A stretch of DNA of 64,000 nucleotides, taken from positions 124,001 through 188,000 of the forward strand of contig PDHQ01000044.1 in assembly GCA_003339415.1 (NCBI GenBank), given 5' to 3'. Position numbers and translations under genes: made by a program. Under the pieces are notes generated by a model. The model did not search any database. It saw only the letters and a program-made list of their open reading frames with translations, and had not been told where the DNA came from. This stretch comes from Ophiocordyceps camponoti-saundersi (nom. inval.). Lineage: Eukaryota; Ascomycota; Sordariomycetes; Hypocreales; Ophiocordycipitaceae. The first letter of the stretch is position 1. Each line of letters starts with the position of its first letter. Positions 10,701-22,955 of this stretch are shown piece after piece.

Positions 10701-13700
10701 AGAACTTTCGCTGGCTCAACACTTTGCGACTCTCCGACTTACCCTGGCTCGAGGGACACAAGGTTGAGCAACAGGTTATATTCCCTGCGGCAGGTTATCT
10801 CGCAATGGCAATGGAGGCGGCCAAGGCCTTGGACGAGTTCAAAGATATCCACCTTGTGGAGCTGCACGATGTTTCCATCTCCAGCGCCATCCAGCTGGCT
10901 CCCGACTCTCGGGGCGTTGACATTCTTTTTACCCTACGACTATGTGAGAGGCAGCGCGAGTTGAGCATCGCCGAATGGGCATGCTATAGCTCGCCCGCGG
11001 CCGCAGAAACCAGTTGGAAATGTAATGCCAGTGGCAGACTGCGCGTGACGTTTGACTCTCCGACTGACTGTGATATCGCTACACTTCCCCCCAGAAACGT
11101 CATGGCCTCCCGCCTGAATGCTGTGGACATGAAACGTTTCTTCAATTGTCTTAGCGGCATTGGTCTCGATTATACAGGCGATTTCAAACATCTTTCCAGC
11201 ATCCAGAGAAAATCAGGGATGGCGACGGCGAAGGCGGCGCACAAAGCTCCTACTTTCCCGGCAATGATACATCCCGCCCTTTTGGACTCGGCATTTCAAG
11301 CCATCTTTGCTGCATACTGCTGGCCTGATGACGGGAGCCTCCAGGTTCCCTTCGTGCCGACATCAATACGAACTCTGCGGTTGATGAACATGGACCGGGT
11401 TCCAGACGGAGAACAGTTGGATATCGACTTATATCTGACCGACTCGGGGGACCGCGATTTGGCTGCTGATATCGACATGTTCATAGCCTCTAGCGGCCAG
11501 CCCCTCTTGCAATTGCAGGGCCTGAACTGCACATCTCTCCGCAAGCTGGGCTCTCAAGATTACAAGGAACTGTATACGCAAACCGTGTGGGAGCTCGATA
11601 TTGACAGTGGCGTTGCTTCCCTGGAAACCGCCCAGGACGATGACCCGACTGATCTGGAATTGGTGGATTTGTGCGAACGCCTCGCATACTTCTACCTTAG
11701 GGAACTCCGGAATGGGATCCAGCGCGAGGAGGTTCCGGCCATGGACTGGCATTTTCAGCGGATTTTCGAATGGATTGACGACTACCTTTTCCCTACGATC
11801 GAAGCTGGAAAACATCCAACCATTCGAAAAGAATGGTCCTCTGATGAGCGTTCCCATCTGATGAACCAGGTCGCCAAGTTCGGACCCCAGGTCGATTTGC
11901 TGCTTCTCCAGGCAGTAGGTGAAAACCTGGCTTCCGTTCTGCGTAAGGAGACCACCATGTTAGAGCACATGATCAAGGACGACGTCTTGAATCGGTTCTA
12001 CAAGTCTGGTCTTGGCTTTCAGAAAGCCAATGGCTACCTATCTCGAATAGCGAGACAGATTGCTCACTGTCAGCCCCGGATGAAGATTCTGGAAATCGGC
12101 GCAGGGACAGGCGGTGCAACCAAAGGTATCTTGGAATCTCTAGGTCTCACGTTTGAGAGCTACACCTTTACAGATATCTCTCCCGGCTTCTTTGAGGCGG
12201 CATCTGAGGCGTTTGCCCCCTGGGCGGCCAAGATGTCTTTCAAGACCCTTGATATCGACAAGGAACCGGAAAGGCAAGGATTCGCCGCTGAATATGATCT
12301 CATAGTAGCTTCAAATGTTCTTCACGCCACAAAGTCGCTCTCGCGCACGATGCGCAACGTGCGTCGTCTTCTCAAGCCTGGAGGCCGGCTTCTGCTGCTC
12401 GAGGTGACGAGCGACATCGTCCGCGTCAAGTTTATGATGTCGGGTCTTCCGGGCTGGTGGCTTGGGGGAGATGATGGCCGGCGTTACGGCCCGACCGTCA
12501 GCGTCTCGAAGTGGCATTCGGAGCTTCTGTCCGCCGGCTTCTCTGGAGTCGACCATACCGTCAAAGACTTTGCGGATCATCGGTACATGAACTCTGTGAT
12601 TGTTTCTCAGGCCGTCGATGAGACTACTGCAGTTCTCTGCCAGCCGCTGTCTAACGCCGGCGAATGGCTGTCCAGCCGGGCCGTGACGATCATCGGTGGC
12701 GAGCGTAACGGGGTCGCCAGGAAAATTTCCAAACTGATGCACTTCACAGCCAAGTCATCAGTCAATGCAACGATCAATCTAGTCGAAGAGTTTGAGAAAA
12801 TGCCGCCGGAACTGCCGTTGACGAGAACCGTACTCGTTTTGCAGGATCTCGACGACCCCCTATTCCGGGTCATGACATCTGAAAAGCTCGCGGCACTACA
12901 GCGGACAATGAACGCAGCTCGACAGGTGCTTTGGGTCTCTCGAGGATGCCGCCGAGAGGAGCCCTTTGCCAACATGTCGGTCGGGTTATGCCGCAGCCTG
13001 GCCGCAGAGTTCCCTCATATTGAGATCCAGCATGTTGACGTCGAGAAGTCCGATGCTGCATCTCCCCTTGTCGTCTATCGGATCACTGAAGCCTTGGCCA
13101 GACTTGTCTACAGATCAACTCTACAGAATTCATCACAGATAGAGCCGGAGCTGGTTCTAGAAAGTGGGAAGTGGCTCATTCCGCGTATCCTGCCAGATAG
13201 CCAATTAAACGATCAACTCAATGCTAGCAAGATGACAATCACGACGCAAAGCACCTCGAAAGATACGACCGTCGAGGTGCGTCGACTGAGAGGCTGTTTC
13301 ATCATTGCTCGAACTCTACCTTCTCTTCAAGCTGCTCAGAGCGTCACAGCTGGTCGTGTGTTGATCAACGTCGCGCTTATTAGCCTCGTCCCCTTCCGAG
13401 CTTGTGACGGCACGCCAACGTATCTATCGTATGGCTACAAGATTGACGATGCTTCAACTCCCGTCATTGCAGTATCCAAGACTTGCAGCTCTCGCATTTG
13501 CGTCCCCCAGGATCGCGTCGTTGACTGCTCGGGCTCGTCGGCTTCATCAAACCCTTCAGAATTACTGCGCAATGCCGCCGTTTCTGTCATCGCCACGCAG
13601 CTTCTCAGCGAGATCAGCAACAATGCAACAATTATGCTACATGAGCCGGACCAGTGTTTAGGTGCCGCCGTCAGATGGAAAGCCGCGAAGCTGGGGCTCA

Positions 13701-16700
13701 AGTGTCTCTCTATCTCAACTCATCCTCATATCCCCGAACGTAACCTCAAGAAGCTGATTCCACGGGACACTGACCTGCTCATTGATTTCTCAAACCCTGA
13801 CAATTTGCTATCACTGCGCCGCTGTGCGCCAGCCCGCTGCAAGTTCGTGTCCATCAGAGACATCTTCGAAGGCAATGACACGGCTGCCCTAGGACCTGCC
13901 GGAGAACCAGATCTTGTGATTTCTCAACACATCAGAGATTATGTACAGTCGCCTTTCGACCTGAGGCTCTCAGAAGGTGAACGGGTCATCGCTTTCTCAG
14001 ATCTCTCCGGTCAACCGGTTTCTGACATTCACTACGCGACGGTTGTCGACTTTTCTTCCAATGCCAGACCCGCCACAACAACCCTCCAGCCCCTGAACGG
14101 CAGTCTTCTATTCCGCTCGGACAAGACTTATCTGATGGTAGGCTGCACAGGGGGCCTCGGCCAAGCTCTGTGCCGGTGGATGGTCTTGAATGGAGTCAAG
14201 TACCTGGCGCTTACGACGAGAGACATCACACGAGTTGATGCCGTGTGGCTCGAGGAGCTGCGACTCGATGGTGCAAACGTGCGGCTCTTCCAGGTCGACG
14301 TGAGTGACAGGAACGGTCTCTTAGACATGAAGGACGAGATTGCGCGAGAAATGCCACCTATCTGTGGCGTTGCTAATGCTGCTATGGTGTTGTCTGATCG
14401 GTCTTTCGGCGAACTCACGGTTGACGACTTCGAGACGGTGCTCGGCCCCAAGGTCCGGGGAACGCAGAACTTGAACGACATCTTTTCTGACCAGCAGGTT
14501 GACTTCTTCGTCTTGTTTTCATCCTTGGCAAGTATAGTGGGCAACCGTGGACAGTCAAACTACTCTGCGGCCAACCTCTTCATGACTGCCATAGCCGAGC
14601 AGCGCAGGGCGCGGAACTTGGCGGCCTCGGTCATACATATCGGCATGGTTTTGGGCGTCGGCTACGTATCCTCCAACGGAACGTACGAGGCTACACTCAG
14701 GCAATACAACTACATGCCCATCTCCGAGCCAGAGTTCCTCAACATGTTTGCGCAGGCTATCTTAGTTGGCCAGCCCTCGTCAGGACATTCGCCGGAGATC
14801 ATCTCGGGCCTGAACCGCTACAGCCTGCAACCCGATGGGCAGAGGTTCTTTTGGTCTGAGAACCAACGGTTTTGCCATCACATCTTAGAGGAGCGCAGTC
14901 AAGAAACGTGCTGCGGCCAGAAAACCACTTTCTCTCAACGTCTGGCTGAGGCTCAGTCTCTACAAGAGGTGCTCTGTGTTGTGCAGGAAGGTTTCTGCTC
15001 AAAGTTGGAGCGCATGCTTCAGGCCGAGGAGGGCACGATTCGTAGTTCCCAGGCATTGATGAACTTGGGGGTCGACTCTCTGATCGCCGCCGAGATACGA
15101 TCATGGTTCTTGAAAGAACTTGAAGTCGACATGCCGGTCTTGAGTATTCTCAACACGGCTTCAATCGCGGATCTGTGTCTCGAGGTCACCACTCGTCTGT
15201 CAAAACTCGCTAGACCGGAGAATGGTGACGGTGATATATCCGTCTCTACAACCGAGGTTTGTGCTATTACCCAACATGACTTTCAAGAAGCTGCGTACAT
15301 CTACGTACGTGTGTATTAGCTTCACCTGGCTGATTGTGAGCTTTGCACAGAAACTGTTCACGAGCCAAAGTGACGGTTCAGTCGCGGATGGATCGACGTC
15401 CGAGGTCTCGCATATTGATGTCTCGACAGAAAGAAGCGGATACAGCTCGACAAACTCCAGCGTGGGGGATCCGACGGAAGGCTCAGTCACGGAAATGCAG
15501 CGTCCAAAGCTTGAGCGCAGTGGCCGACTGTCTTTCGCACAAGAAAGAGTCTGGTTTCTGCAGCAGCTTCTTAAAGCTCAGTCTTCTTACAATGTCACAC
15601 TGATGTATCGCATCAAAGGACCTCTTCGAGTTCACGATCTGGAGAAAGCTTTCCATGCCGTGATCCGGCGTCATGAGGCTTTGCGGACTTGCTTTTACGT
15701 CGATTCGAAGACTACGCTGCCGATCCAGGGCGTCTGCGAGAACAGTCTGTTCGTCCTGGAGAAGAAGAGACATGCTTCCTCGACAGCCCAAGAAGAGTTC
15801 CAGCGCGTTCAGAAGTCTGTTTACGATCTGGAGATTGGACCTATCTTCAAGGCCGTTTTACACCGCACAGTCGGCAGTCAGGAGCATAACTTGGTGCTGG
15901 GGTTTCCCCATATCGCCTTTGATGGCTTCAGCGCGCATATCCTCATGCGTGATTTGGCTCTGGCATACTCTGGGAATGAGCTTCCAAGGATGCCCAAAAG
16001 TTACCTGGATTACGCCGAGGAAGAGCGTGCTTCACAAATCCCTCTCGAGGCGCTCCGATACTGGCAGTCCGAGTTTGACATCCGGCCGCCAGTTCTACCG
16101 CTATTCGACTTTGCAGAGTGCAAGGCGCGCGTGCCTCTAACAGAGTACAGAACCAGGGTTGCAGAACGGACGCTGCCGTCTGATGTGTCGGATAGGATCA
16201 AGTCTGCGGCGCGGAAATTGGGCGCGACACCATTCCACGTTTATCTGGCAGCTCTTCAGGCGCTTCTGTACGAATTGTCATCGGCTACTGACATCTGCAT
16301 CGGCGTCGTTGATGCGAACAAGACGGAAGCCGCTTATACGGATACCATGGGGTTCTTCGTCAACCTCTTGCCCCTTCGCTTCCGACGAGATGCGCCACAG
16401 ATCATGTCAGATCTCGTCACTGAAGCCAAAACCAAGGCCAACAAGGCAATGATGCATCGAATACCATTTGATGTCATTCTGGAGGAACTCAAGCTGCCTC
16501 GGTCCACCATATACAGCCCCCTATTCCAGGTGATTCTCAACTTCAAGATGGGCTCCACACGCAGTGCGCCGATAGGGGACTGCGTGGCGGAGTTGTCCAG
16601 CTTCAAGGATGCAGACAATCCGTACGATCTGGTCTTTGATGTTGAAAGTTTCCAGAATGGCTCGACATGGCTTAGTGTCAAGACACAGCAGTATCTGTAT

Positions 16701-19700
16701 ACGGAGCACGAACTTGAAGTCATTCTGAACGTCTTCGTCCGGGCTCTGACGTCTGTTTCCCAGCAGCCTGAACAGAGCACAGGTGCAATTACTGAGCCCA
16801 GTCCCGCTGACAGTTCAAAAGCTCTGGAACTGGGAAGGGGAGCTCGGATCTCTGCCTCAAGATTCGGCACGATCTCGAACATCTTCCAGTATCTGGTTGT
16901 GAAGCAGCCCGAAGCGGTGGCTGTCAAGGACGACTATGGTACTGATTTGAGCTACGCCCAGCTGGGCTCGATCGCCAACAACATCTCAGAGACACTAAGA
17001 CAGGCTGGACTCAGACCCGGAGCCAGGGTTTGTGTTTATTGCCAGCCAAGTGTTTTCATCCTGGCTTGTTTCTTAGCCATTGCGCAGATCGGAGGGGTGT
17101 ATGTTCCCCTAGATGTGCAAGCTCCTACGCAACGTATTCAGTTGATACTGGATGATTGTGAGCCAGACGTCATTATATATGACACGATGAGATCAGTGTC
17201 ATTGTTGAAGACTGAGGCAAGACTTGTCAATGTCAACGACATTCAAGATACATCAGCACTGCCTTCTGATGTTGCGGATGAGGCACAAGAAGCAGGAATA
17301 GCCTTCATCGTGTACACCAGCGGAACATCGGGCATTCCCAAGGGAGTCCAAATCACTCACCGCAACCTCGTTGAACATGGCGAATCCGTGATTCAATTTT
17401 ACGGCTTGAAACAAGGCGTCATGCTTCAGCAGGCCCCTCTTGGTTTCGACCTGTCAGTGAGCCAGATGTCATTGTCCATCATGACGGGCGGCACGCTCCT
17501 CGTGGCTTCGAGCGCCACACGCCGAGACCCAGCGCAGCTCGCGTGGTTGATGTTGTCTGGCAAGGTGACCCAGACGATTATGACGCCCACTCAGGCCCTG
17601 GCTCTTATCCATCACGGCCGAAGCGACCTGCTGAAGTGTCGCGACTGGGTGTTTTCGCTTCTATCCGGAGAGACGCTGCGCGCTCACGTCGTTTCCGAAT
17701 TTCGACGACTTGGTCTGACTGCTCTGAAGCTTCACAACGGTTACGGTCCGACGGAGATCTCGATTAACTGCTCCGGTGGCCCGGACGAGCTCAGTGTTAC
17801 GGCTCCCAGGGACACAAATGACCCGTCGATAGGGGTTGCGCTACCAAATTACGCGTGCTACATTCTAGACGAGACGCTTCGACCCGTCGGCATCGGACTT
17901 GCCGGAGAGTTGTTTGTCGGGGGCTGCGGAGTTGCTGCGGGCTACCTGCGAAGAGAAGAGCTTACAGAGTCCAAGTTCCTGGCTGATCCCTTTGCTTCCT
18001 CAACCGACTTGGCCCGAGGCTGGTCTCGAATGTATCGGACAGGCGACAAAGCAAAGTTCCTGCCCGACGGCCGTATCGTCTTTCTTGGCCGCATTGCAGG
18101 AGACTCCCAGATCAAGCTCCGCGGATTCCGAGTCGAGTTGGAAGACGTCGCCACTAACATCGTCAAGGCATCCAACGGCGCTCTTTCGGATGTAGCCGTC
18201 TCGCTCCGTCAGGCGGGAAACTCGGTCCAGGAAGACGATGGCTTCTTGGTCGCCTTCGTCGTACTCTCCGGACTGGCGTGCCTGGGAGAAGAGCCGCGAC
18301 ATTTCCTCAAGATGCTACTGAGGGACTTGCCATTGACGCTGCCCCAGTACATGGTCCCATCAGTCATTGTACAGGTCGACGGGTTGCCGGTCAATTCATC
18401 GGGGAAACTGGATCGGCACGCCCTTGACGCCCTCCCCATACCACTTACGGACGAGAGTGATATGGGAGGACCGTTGACGGCAACTCAGGAGAGGCTCAAA
18501 GCCTTGTGGCTCGAGACTTTGCCATTGGAAACCCCAATCGGGTCTGAGACCGACTTCTTTGAGGCGGGTGGCAACTCACTGCGTCTGGTTACGCTTCGAG
18601 AATACGTTGGCAGAGAGTTTGGAGTGTCCCTTTCGATCTTTGAGCTCTTTCAATGGAGCACGCTGGCAGGGATGGCTGCCAGAATTGACAGCTCGACGGG
18701 GCTGTCGGAAAGTAGAGACCCGATCGACTGGCTGGCGGAGACGAGCGTAGAGGTTTCCGGAGACTGGCATACGGCTCTGAGCGAGAACAATGGCGTCCAA
18801 CAGGCCTTGGATGTTACTGACGGACTGGAAGTCATTCTGACAGGCGCCACGGGCTTCCTAGGCTCTGCCATCCTCAAGCAGCTCCTCGACGATCGACGCG
18901 TACGCCACGTCCATTGCCTGGCCGTGCGAAATGCTGCCAAAGCTGAGCAACAGCGGTCGACGCTTGATTCTTCGCGGGTCACTTACTACGATGGAGATCT
19001 TGCTCTACCCTATCTCGGGCTCTCGCAGCAGGATTTCGACCTATTGTCGACGAAGGCGCACAGAATCATCCACAACGGTGCTGACGTGTCGCTGCTCAAG
19101 TCGTATCACTCCCTGCGTAAACCCAATGTGGGCTCGACGCAAACTCTGGCTCTGCTGGCCGCTCGCCGCCGGGTGCCGGTACATTTCGTGTCGTCAGGCG
19201 GCGTTGCGAGTCTGGCGGGAGTGGACGCGCTTGGCCAGATATCATTGTCCAACATCAGGCCACCGCAAGACGGCTCGCAGGGTTACGCGGCATCCAAATG
19301 GGCATCCGAGGTATTCCTCGAGAACTACAGGCGCAAGTCTGGCACCCCGGTCTGGATACACCGACCGTCTAACATAACGGGGGCGGACGCGCCGTCGACG
19401 GATTTGATGCAGAACCTCATCAAGTACTCGGGCGAGATGGGGGCGCTGCCTGATGTCGGGTCTTGGCGAGGCTCGGTCGACTTGGTTCCCGTCGAGACGG
19501 TGAGCTCGGGCATTGGCAAGGCGATACATGAGAGGGGATCGTCGGGCGTGATTGTCTTTCGGCATCACTGCGCTGCAGAGAAGATGCCGGTGGATCAGCT
19601 GGCAACACGCCTCGCGGCGGAGACAATCGGGCTTGATGAGTGGCTGAAGAGAGCAGAGAGGGAGGGTTTGGATGGGACGACGTCTCTGCTCATCCGGAAG

Positions 19701-19751
19701 ATGCTGGAGGGGACGGCGGGAGGCGTCGTGCCTTGTCTGGTGGGGAGTTGA
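7785..19751 (+). CDS. fus1: PKS-NRPS hybrid synthetase, fusarin/NG-391 type (FUS1 homologue)
   Basis: This is a highly reducing type polyketide synthase fused to one NRPS module, 3,935 aa. Exons are 7785-8613, 8679-15256 and 15351-19751; introns are 65 nt (GTGAGT..TAG) and 94 nt (GTTTGT..CAG), and the second lies in the ACP-C linker. Domain order and approximate residues: KS (DTACSSS, near 178), AT (GHSSGE, near 636), DH ([16 protein letters not shown], near 968), C-methyltransferase (EIGAGTGG, near 1417), a degenerate ER/structural region, KR (GCTGGLGQ, near 2098), ACP (LGVDSL, near 2407), C (PHIAFDG, near 2655), A ([11 protein letters not shown], near 3127), T (EAGGNSL, near 3542) and reductase R (GATGFLG near 3635, GYAASK near 3780). 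The lack of a working ER fits an unreduced polyene. By analogy with Fus1 it makes a methylated heptaene, condenses it with homoserine and releases an aldehyde through R. The C-domain motif has Pro in place of the first His; the catalytic second His remains. The amino-acid choice was not computed. Confidence 0.95.
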
Positions 19752-19940
19752 AGGGAGGAAAAGGGAGTAGCTAGAAGCGGAGATGTATGTATGTATGTCT
19801 GTGTGTCTGTGTCCTTTTCTAGTAGAAAAGAAAGGTAGATATCGTGAGGGCTACTGCATAGAAAGTACATGATGCCATCAACAGTCATATATCTCATGAC
19901 CGTGTTCCAGTCTATGAAAGAGTTCTCTCTGTATATATCC
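19752..19940. terminator. Convergent 3' region, PKS-NRPS and DUF1772-like gene
   Basis: This 189-bp spacer between two converging genes must hold both polyadenylation regions. TGTATG/TCTGTG repeats (about 19785-19812) are visible. No distinct site is identified. Confidence 0.3.
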
Positions 19941-20444
19941 CTATCCCGTCCCCTCCAAGCGCAAGGAAGAGACCGTTGCGACGACAAATGCGACCCAAGC
20001 GCCCAAATCAACGGTCAAGCTGCGCAGGGCATTGACGGACAGCCAGCTATCGAGCGAGGCGTTGGGGTCGGGGGTATCATCGGAAAGCAGCTCGCTACAG
20101 CTAGGGGCGATGAAGGGGACGTAGAGAAGGTGAGCGGCGGCTAAGGCGGAACCGACAGCGTAGCATCGCAGTGAAGAAGAAGAAGAAGAAGGAGGGCGAC
20201 CGACGAAGAAGTTGGCGATGCCGGAACCGAAAGAGACTGCTACGGCGGACAGGACGAAGGGTAGGCCTCGACGGAAACAGGGCGTGAAGTAGGACGTTAG
20301 GAGAGGTCGGCTTCGGGTCCTGTTCTCGGGTCGGTTTAGGTGGCTGAGGAAGAAGTGCTGGTCCCAGGCGTAGAGGAGGGAGCAGGTTGATGAGATGAGG
20401 GGGGTTGAGCGGAGGAGGACGAGGGGGTCGAGGGTGAGGGACAT
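19941..20444 (-). CDS. DUF1772-like small integral membrane protein
   Basis: The protein has 167 aa from the Met at 20444. An upstream in-frame Met at 20564 would add 40 Ser/Pro/Thr-rich residues that look like leader sequence, so I prefer 20444. About four hydrophobic segments are visible (LLRSTPLISSTCSLLYAW, LPFVLSAVAVSFGSGIANFF, YAVGSALAAAHLLYVPFI and the C-terminal VDLGAWVAFVVATV). The pattern of short loops is that of DUF1772/anthrone-oxygenase-like proteins, which are common in fungal polyketide clusters. Its function here is unknown; it might be an oxygenase-like accessory or a membrane anchor. It sits where Fusarium has the FUS5 serine hydrolase and is divergent from the MFS gene with a shared promoter containing TCGGCGACTT. 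I do not recall this gene in published fusarin clusters. Confidence 0.65.
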   Translation of the reverse strand: MSLTLDPLVLLRSTPLISSTCSLLYAWDQHFFLSHLNRPENRTRSRPLLTSYFTPCFRRGLPFVLSAVAVSFGSGIANFFVGRPPSSSSSSLRCYAVGSALAAAHLLYVPFIAPSCSELLSDDTPDPNASLDSWLSVNALRSLTVDLGAWVAFVVATVSSLRLEGTG

Positions 20445-20834
20445 GGTTGTGAGTGTTGTTTGTTGTGAGGGCTTTTGTGGACTGATGGGTTTGCTGCCGG
20501 AGGGGAGTAGGAGAGGAAGGGAAGTGAGAGAAGAGTTGGAAGAGAGAGATAGATACTGTGGCATAGAGTGGTAGAGTAGGTAGGTAGCATTGGGGGAGTT
20601 GTTACACGAGATGTATTCATCGGCGACTTTTCCATCTCTCTCTCTCTCTTGGCCTTGATAGAGATGGTTTTGGCTAGTTAGTTACCTAGGCAGGATAGAG
20701 AGAGAGAGAGAGAGAGAGCAGATGAAACAAGACAGGATGATACATAACCAGCAACTCATCCAACCATACCGATGCTCGTATCCCTTCCCTCTTCTCGACC
20801 ATGCTTCCTCTCTCCTCTCTAAGCTTTCTTCAAC
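20445..20834. promoter_or_regulatory. Bidirectional promoter, DUF1772-like gene and MFS pump
   Basis: TCGGCGACTT is present at 20620-20629, near the middle of this 390-bp divergent spacer. It is a ten-base match to the PKS-NRPS/hydrolase promoter repeats. GA/TC microsatellites occur at 20636-20650 and 20697-20718. No gene is present. Confidence 0.55.
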
Positions 20835-22571
20835 ATGGACAGTAACAATAACGATAACTTTAGCAACAAGAACAAGAACAACAACAACAACAGTAGTAGC
20901 AACAGCAACAACAGTAACCACAACAGCATTAACAACAGCAACAGCAACACCAAAGACTCCCGCTTCTGGCTCGTCTTCATCGCCATCTCCCTCACAACCT
21001 TCCTCGCCGCAATCGACACCTCCATCCTCTCAACGGCCCTACCAACAATCGCCTCAACCCTCCGATCCGAAGAGCTCTACCTATGGATCTCAAACGCCTA
21101 CCTCCTCTCCTCAACAGCCACCATCCCCATCTTCGCCCAAGCAGCCAACATCTACGGCCGGAGGAACCTCACCCTCCTTTCCGTATGCCTCTTCGCCATC
21201 GGAAGCGGTCTCTGCGCCGGCGCGGGCTCTACAGACCTCATGATTGCCGGTAGGGCCGTTCAGGGGGTTGGCGGCGGTGGTATCCTCACCATGTCGGAGA
21301 TTGTCGTCTGCGATACCGTCTCTGTTCGTGAGCGTGGCTTGTACGCTGGTCTCTTGGGAGCCATCTGGGCCGTGGCTTCGGTCGTTGCTCCTATTCTTGG
21401 CGGGGCTTTCGCTCAAGGGTCTGCCTCTTGGCGATGGATTTTTTACCTGAACTTGCCCATTGCCGGCCTTGCTCTGCTTCTTCTCCTCTTCTTTCTTCAT
21501 CTTCGTCGTCCGCCTTCTGGCTCGGTGAGAGAACAGTTGACGAGCGTCGATTGGGGTGGTTTCGCGCTTCTGGTGCCGTCCGTCGCCGCCGTCGTCCTCG
21601 CTCTCGGCTGGGGATCGTCTCGCTATGCCTGGTCTAGTTGGAGAGTTGTCCTGCCGCTGGCTTCCGGTCTGTCAGGACTCGTCTGCTTCTTCGTCTATCA
21701 GGCCAGTCCCTGGCTGCGCGAGCCGACGATGCCTCTTCGCATCTTCACCAACCGTGCTTCGGCCTTGTGCCTCGCCGTCAGCTTTCTTCACAGCATGCTT
21801 CTCTTCTGGGCTTGCTACTTCTTGCCCGTCTACTTCCAAGCCGTTCTCGAGGCCAGCCCGAGACGCTCGGCCGTCATGCTCTTTCCCATCGCCACCACCA
21901 GTGCCCCTGCTGGCGTCTTAGCTGGCATCCTCATCACACGGACGGGTCGCTATCGTGTCTGGCACTTGCTCGGACTTGGTCTCATGGCAATCGGTTGCGG
22001 CTTGTGCTCTCTTCTCGACGCCTCTTCTTCTACGGGCCACTGGGTAGGCTTTCAGCTGCTGCTCGGCCTTGGCTTCGGTTTCGTCTTCACCAGCACGTTG
22101 CCGCCTATACTATCGAGTCTTCCCGAAGCCGACGTCGCCACGGCCACCGGGGCTTGGACGTTTCTCCGCAACTTTGGCTCCGTCTGGGGCATCGCCATCC
22201 CTGGCGCCATCTTCAACACCGTCACGAGCAAAGCAGCTCGGCGTATTTCGGACGCCAAGGTACGGCGTCTTCTCGTCGACGGCGGTGCGTATGAACACGC
22301 CACGAGAGCCTTCATGCGCTCTCTCGATGCCAATCCCTCCCTCAAGGCCGAGGTGATACAAGTCTACGTAGACGGATTGCGAATCGTGTGGCAAGCGTCG
22401 ATCGCCTTTGCCGTCTTGGCCTTTGCCTTGGCTCTCTTCGTTCCCACTCTGGAGTTGCGGAGGGAGCTCGAGACGGAATACGGCCTGGAGAAGAAGGGGA
22501 ACCGGTCGGACGAGTCTGGGGACGTGACCTTGTCGGAGAGGGGCTCCGAGGGATCGTCATATGTAGGATAG
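20835..22571 (+). CDS. fus6: MFS drug:H+ antiporter, DHA2-like efflux pump (FUS6 type)
   Basis: This 578-aa plasma-membrane transporter is probably the exporter of the cluster product. After an unusual Asn/Ser-rich N-terminus (about residues 1-38, encoded by an AAC-rich repeat) come roughly 14 hydrophobic helices. Family marks are FLAAIDTSILSTALPTIA in helix 1, the motif-A-like loop IYGRRN, GRAVQGVGGGGI in helix 4, and GAIWAVASVVAPILGGAFAQ in helix 5 (antiporter motif C type). SWRWIFYLNLPI follows, as in TRI12/Tet-type pumps. The tail is charged and Ser-rich. The gene is intronless and follows the DUF1772-like gene head-to-head. Fusarin clusters contain an MFS gene (FUS6 as I recall) whose loss changes but does not abolish production. 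Confidence 0.9.
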   Translation: MDSNNNDNFSNKNKNNNNNSSSNSNNSNHNSINNSNSNTKDSRFWLVFIAISLTTFLAAIDTSILSTALPTIASTLRSEELYLWISNAYLLSSTATIPIFAQAANIYGRRNLTLLSVCLFAIGSGLCAGAGSTDLMIAGRAVQGVGGGGILTMSEIVVCDTVSVRERGLYAGLLGAIWAVASVVAPILGGAFAQGSASWRWIFYLNLPIAGLALLLLLFFLHLRRPPSGSVREQLTSVDWGGFALLVPSVAAVVLALGWGSSRYAWSSWRVVLPLASGLSGLVCFFVYQASPWLREPTMPLRIFTNRASALCLAVSFLHSMLLFWACYFLPVYFQAVLEASPRRSAVMLFPIATTSAPAGVLAGILITRTGRYRVWHLLGLGLMAIGCGLCSLLDASSSTGHWVGFQLLLGLGFGFVFTSTLPPILSSLPEADVATATGAWTFLRNFGSVWGIAIPGAIFNTVTSKAARRISDAKVRRLLVDGGAYEHATRAFMRSLDANPSLKAEVIQVYVDGLRIVWQASIAFAVLAFALALFVPTLELRRELETEYGLEKKGNRSDESGDVTLSERGSEGSSYVG

Positions 22572-22955
22572 TATGTAGGTAAGCTTACATACTTTTATAT
22601 AACACGAGAGAGAGAGGTTATAATACGATGGAACATGAGGGGGGGGGGGGGGATATAACACGATCAGGCTCGTCAAAGTGAAACAGTTTTGTTTGCCGTC
22701 TTACATGTGTGTAACGTCATGATCAGTCGTCGTTTTGTTTGTCGTGTAATACTCCGTATATATAGAAGGCGATGATTCTCAGCTCTTAAGCTTTTGCTCA
22801 CCTTTGATAGCCTCTAGAACAGACATCTAGAGTCAAGACAGAGAAGAGAGACTTGATCACTCTCCAAGTTCAAAAGCAACTGACATCTCAAGCTAACTCA
22901 GAACTCACCAGATTAAACATCACAGCAACTCATCCGTAAAACAGCAAGACGGAAA
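22572..22955. other. Promoter region of the ALDH gene, with poly-G run
   Basis: No gene is seen. The stretch carries a 14-base G homopolymer (22639-22652) and a TATA-like gtatatatag near 22757. I found no perfect TCGGCGA; only a partial GGCGA occurs at 22769-22773. This is the one clear exception among the cluster promoters. Confidence 0.45.

Noticed and set aside
15222..15350. NRPS half as a separate gene starting at 15222
   Set aside because: The start lies in the PKS C-terminus and intron; a GTTTGT..CAG intron joins both halves in phase, as in known PKS-NRPS hybrids.
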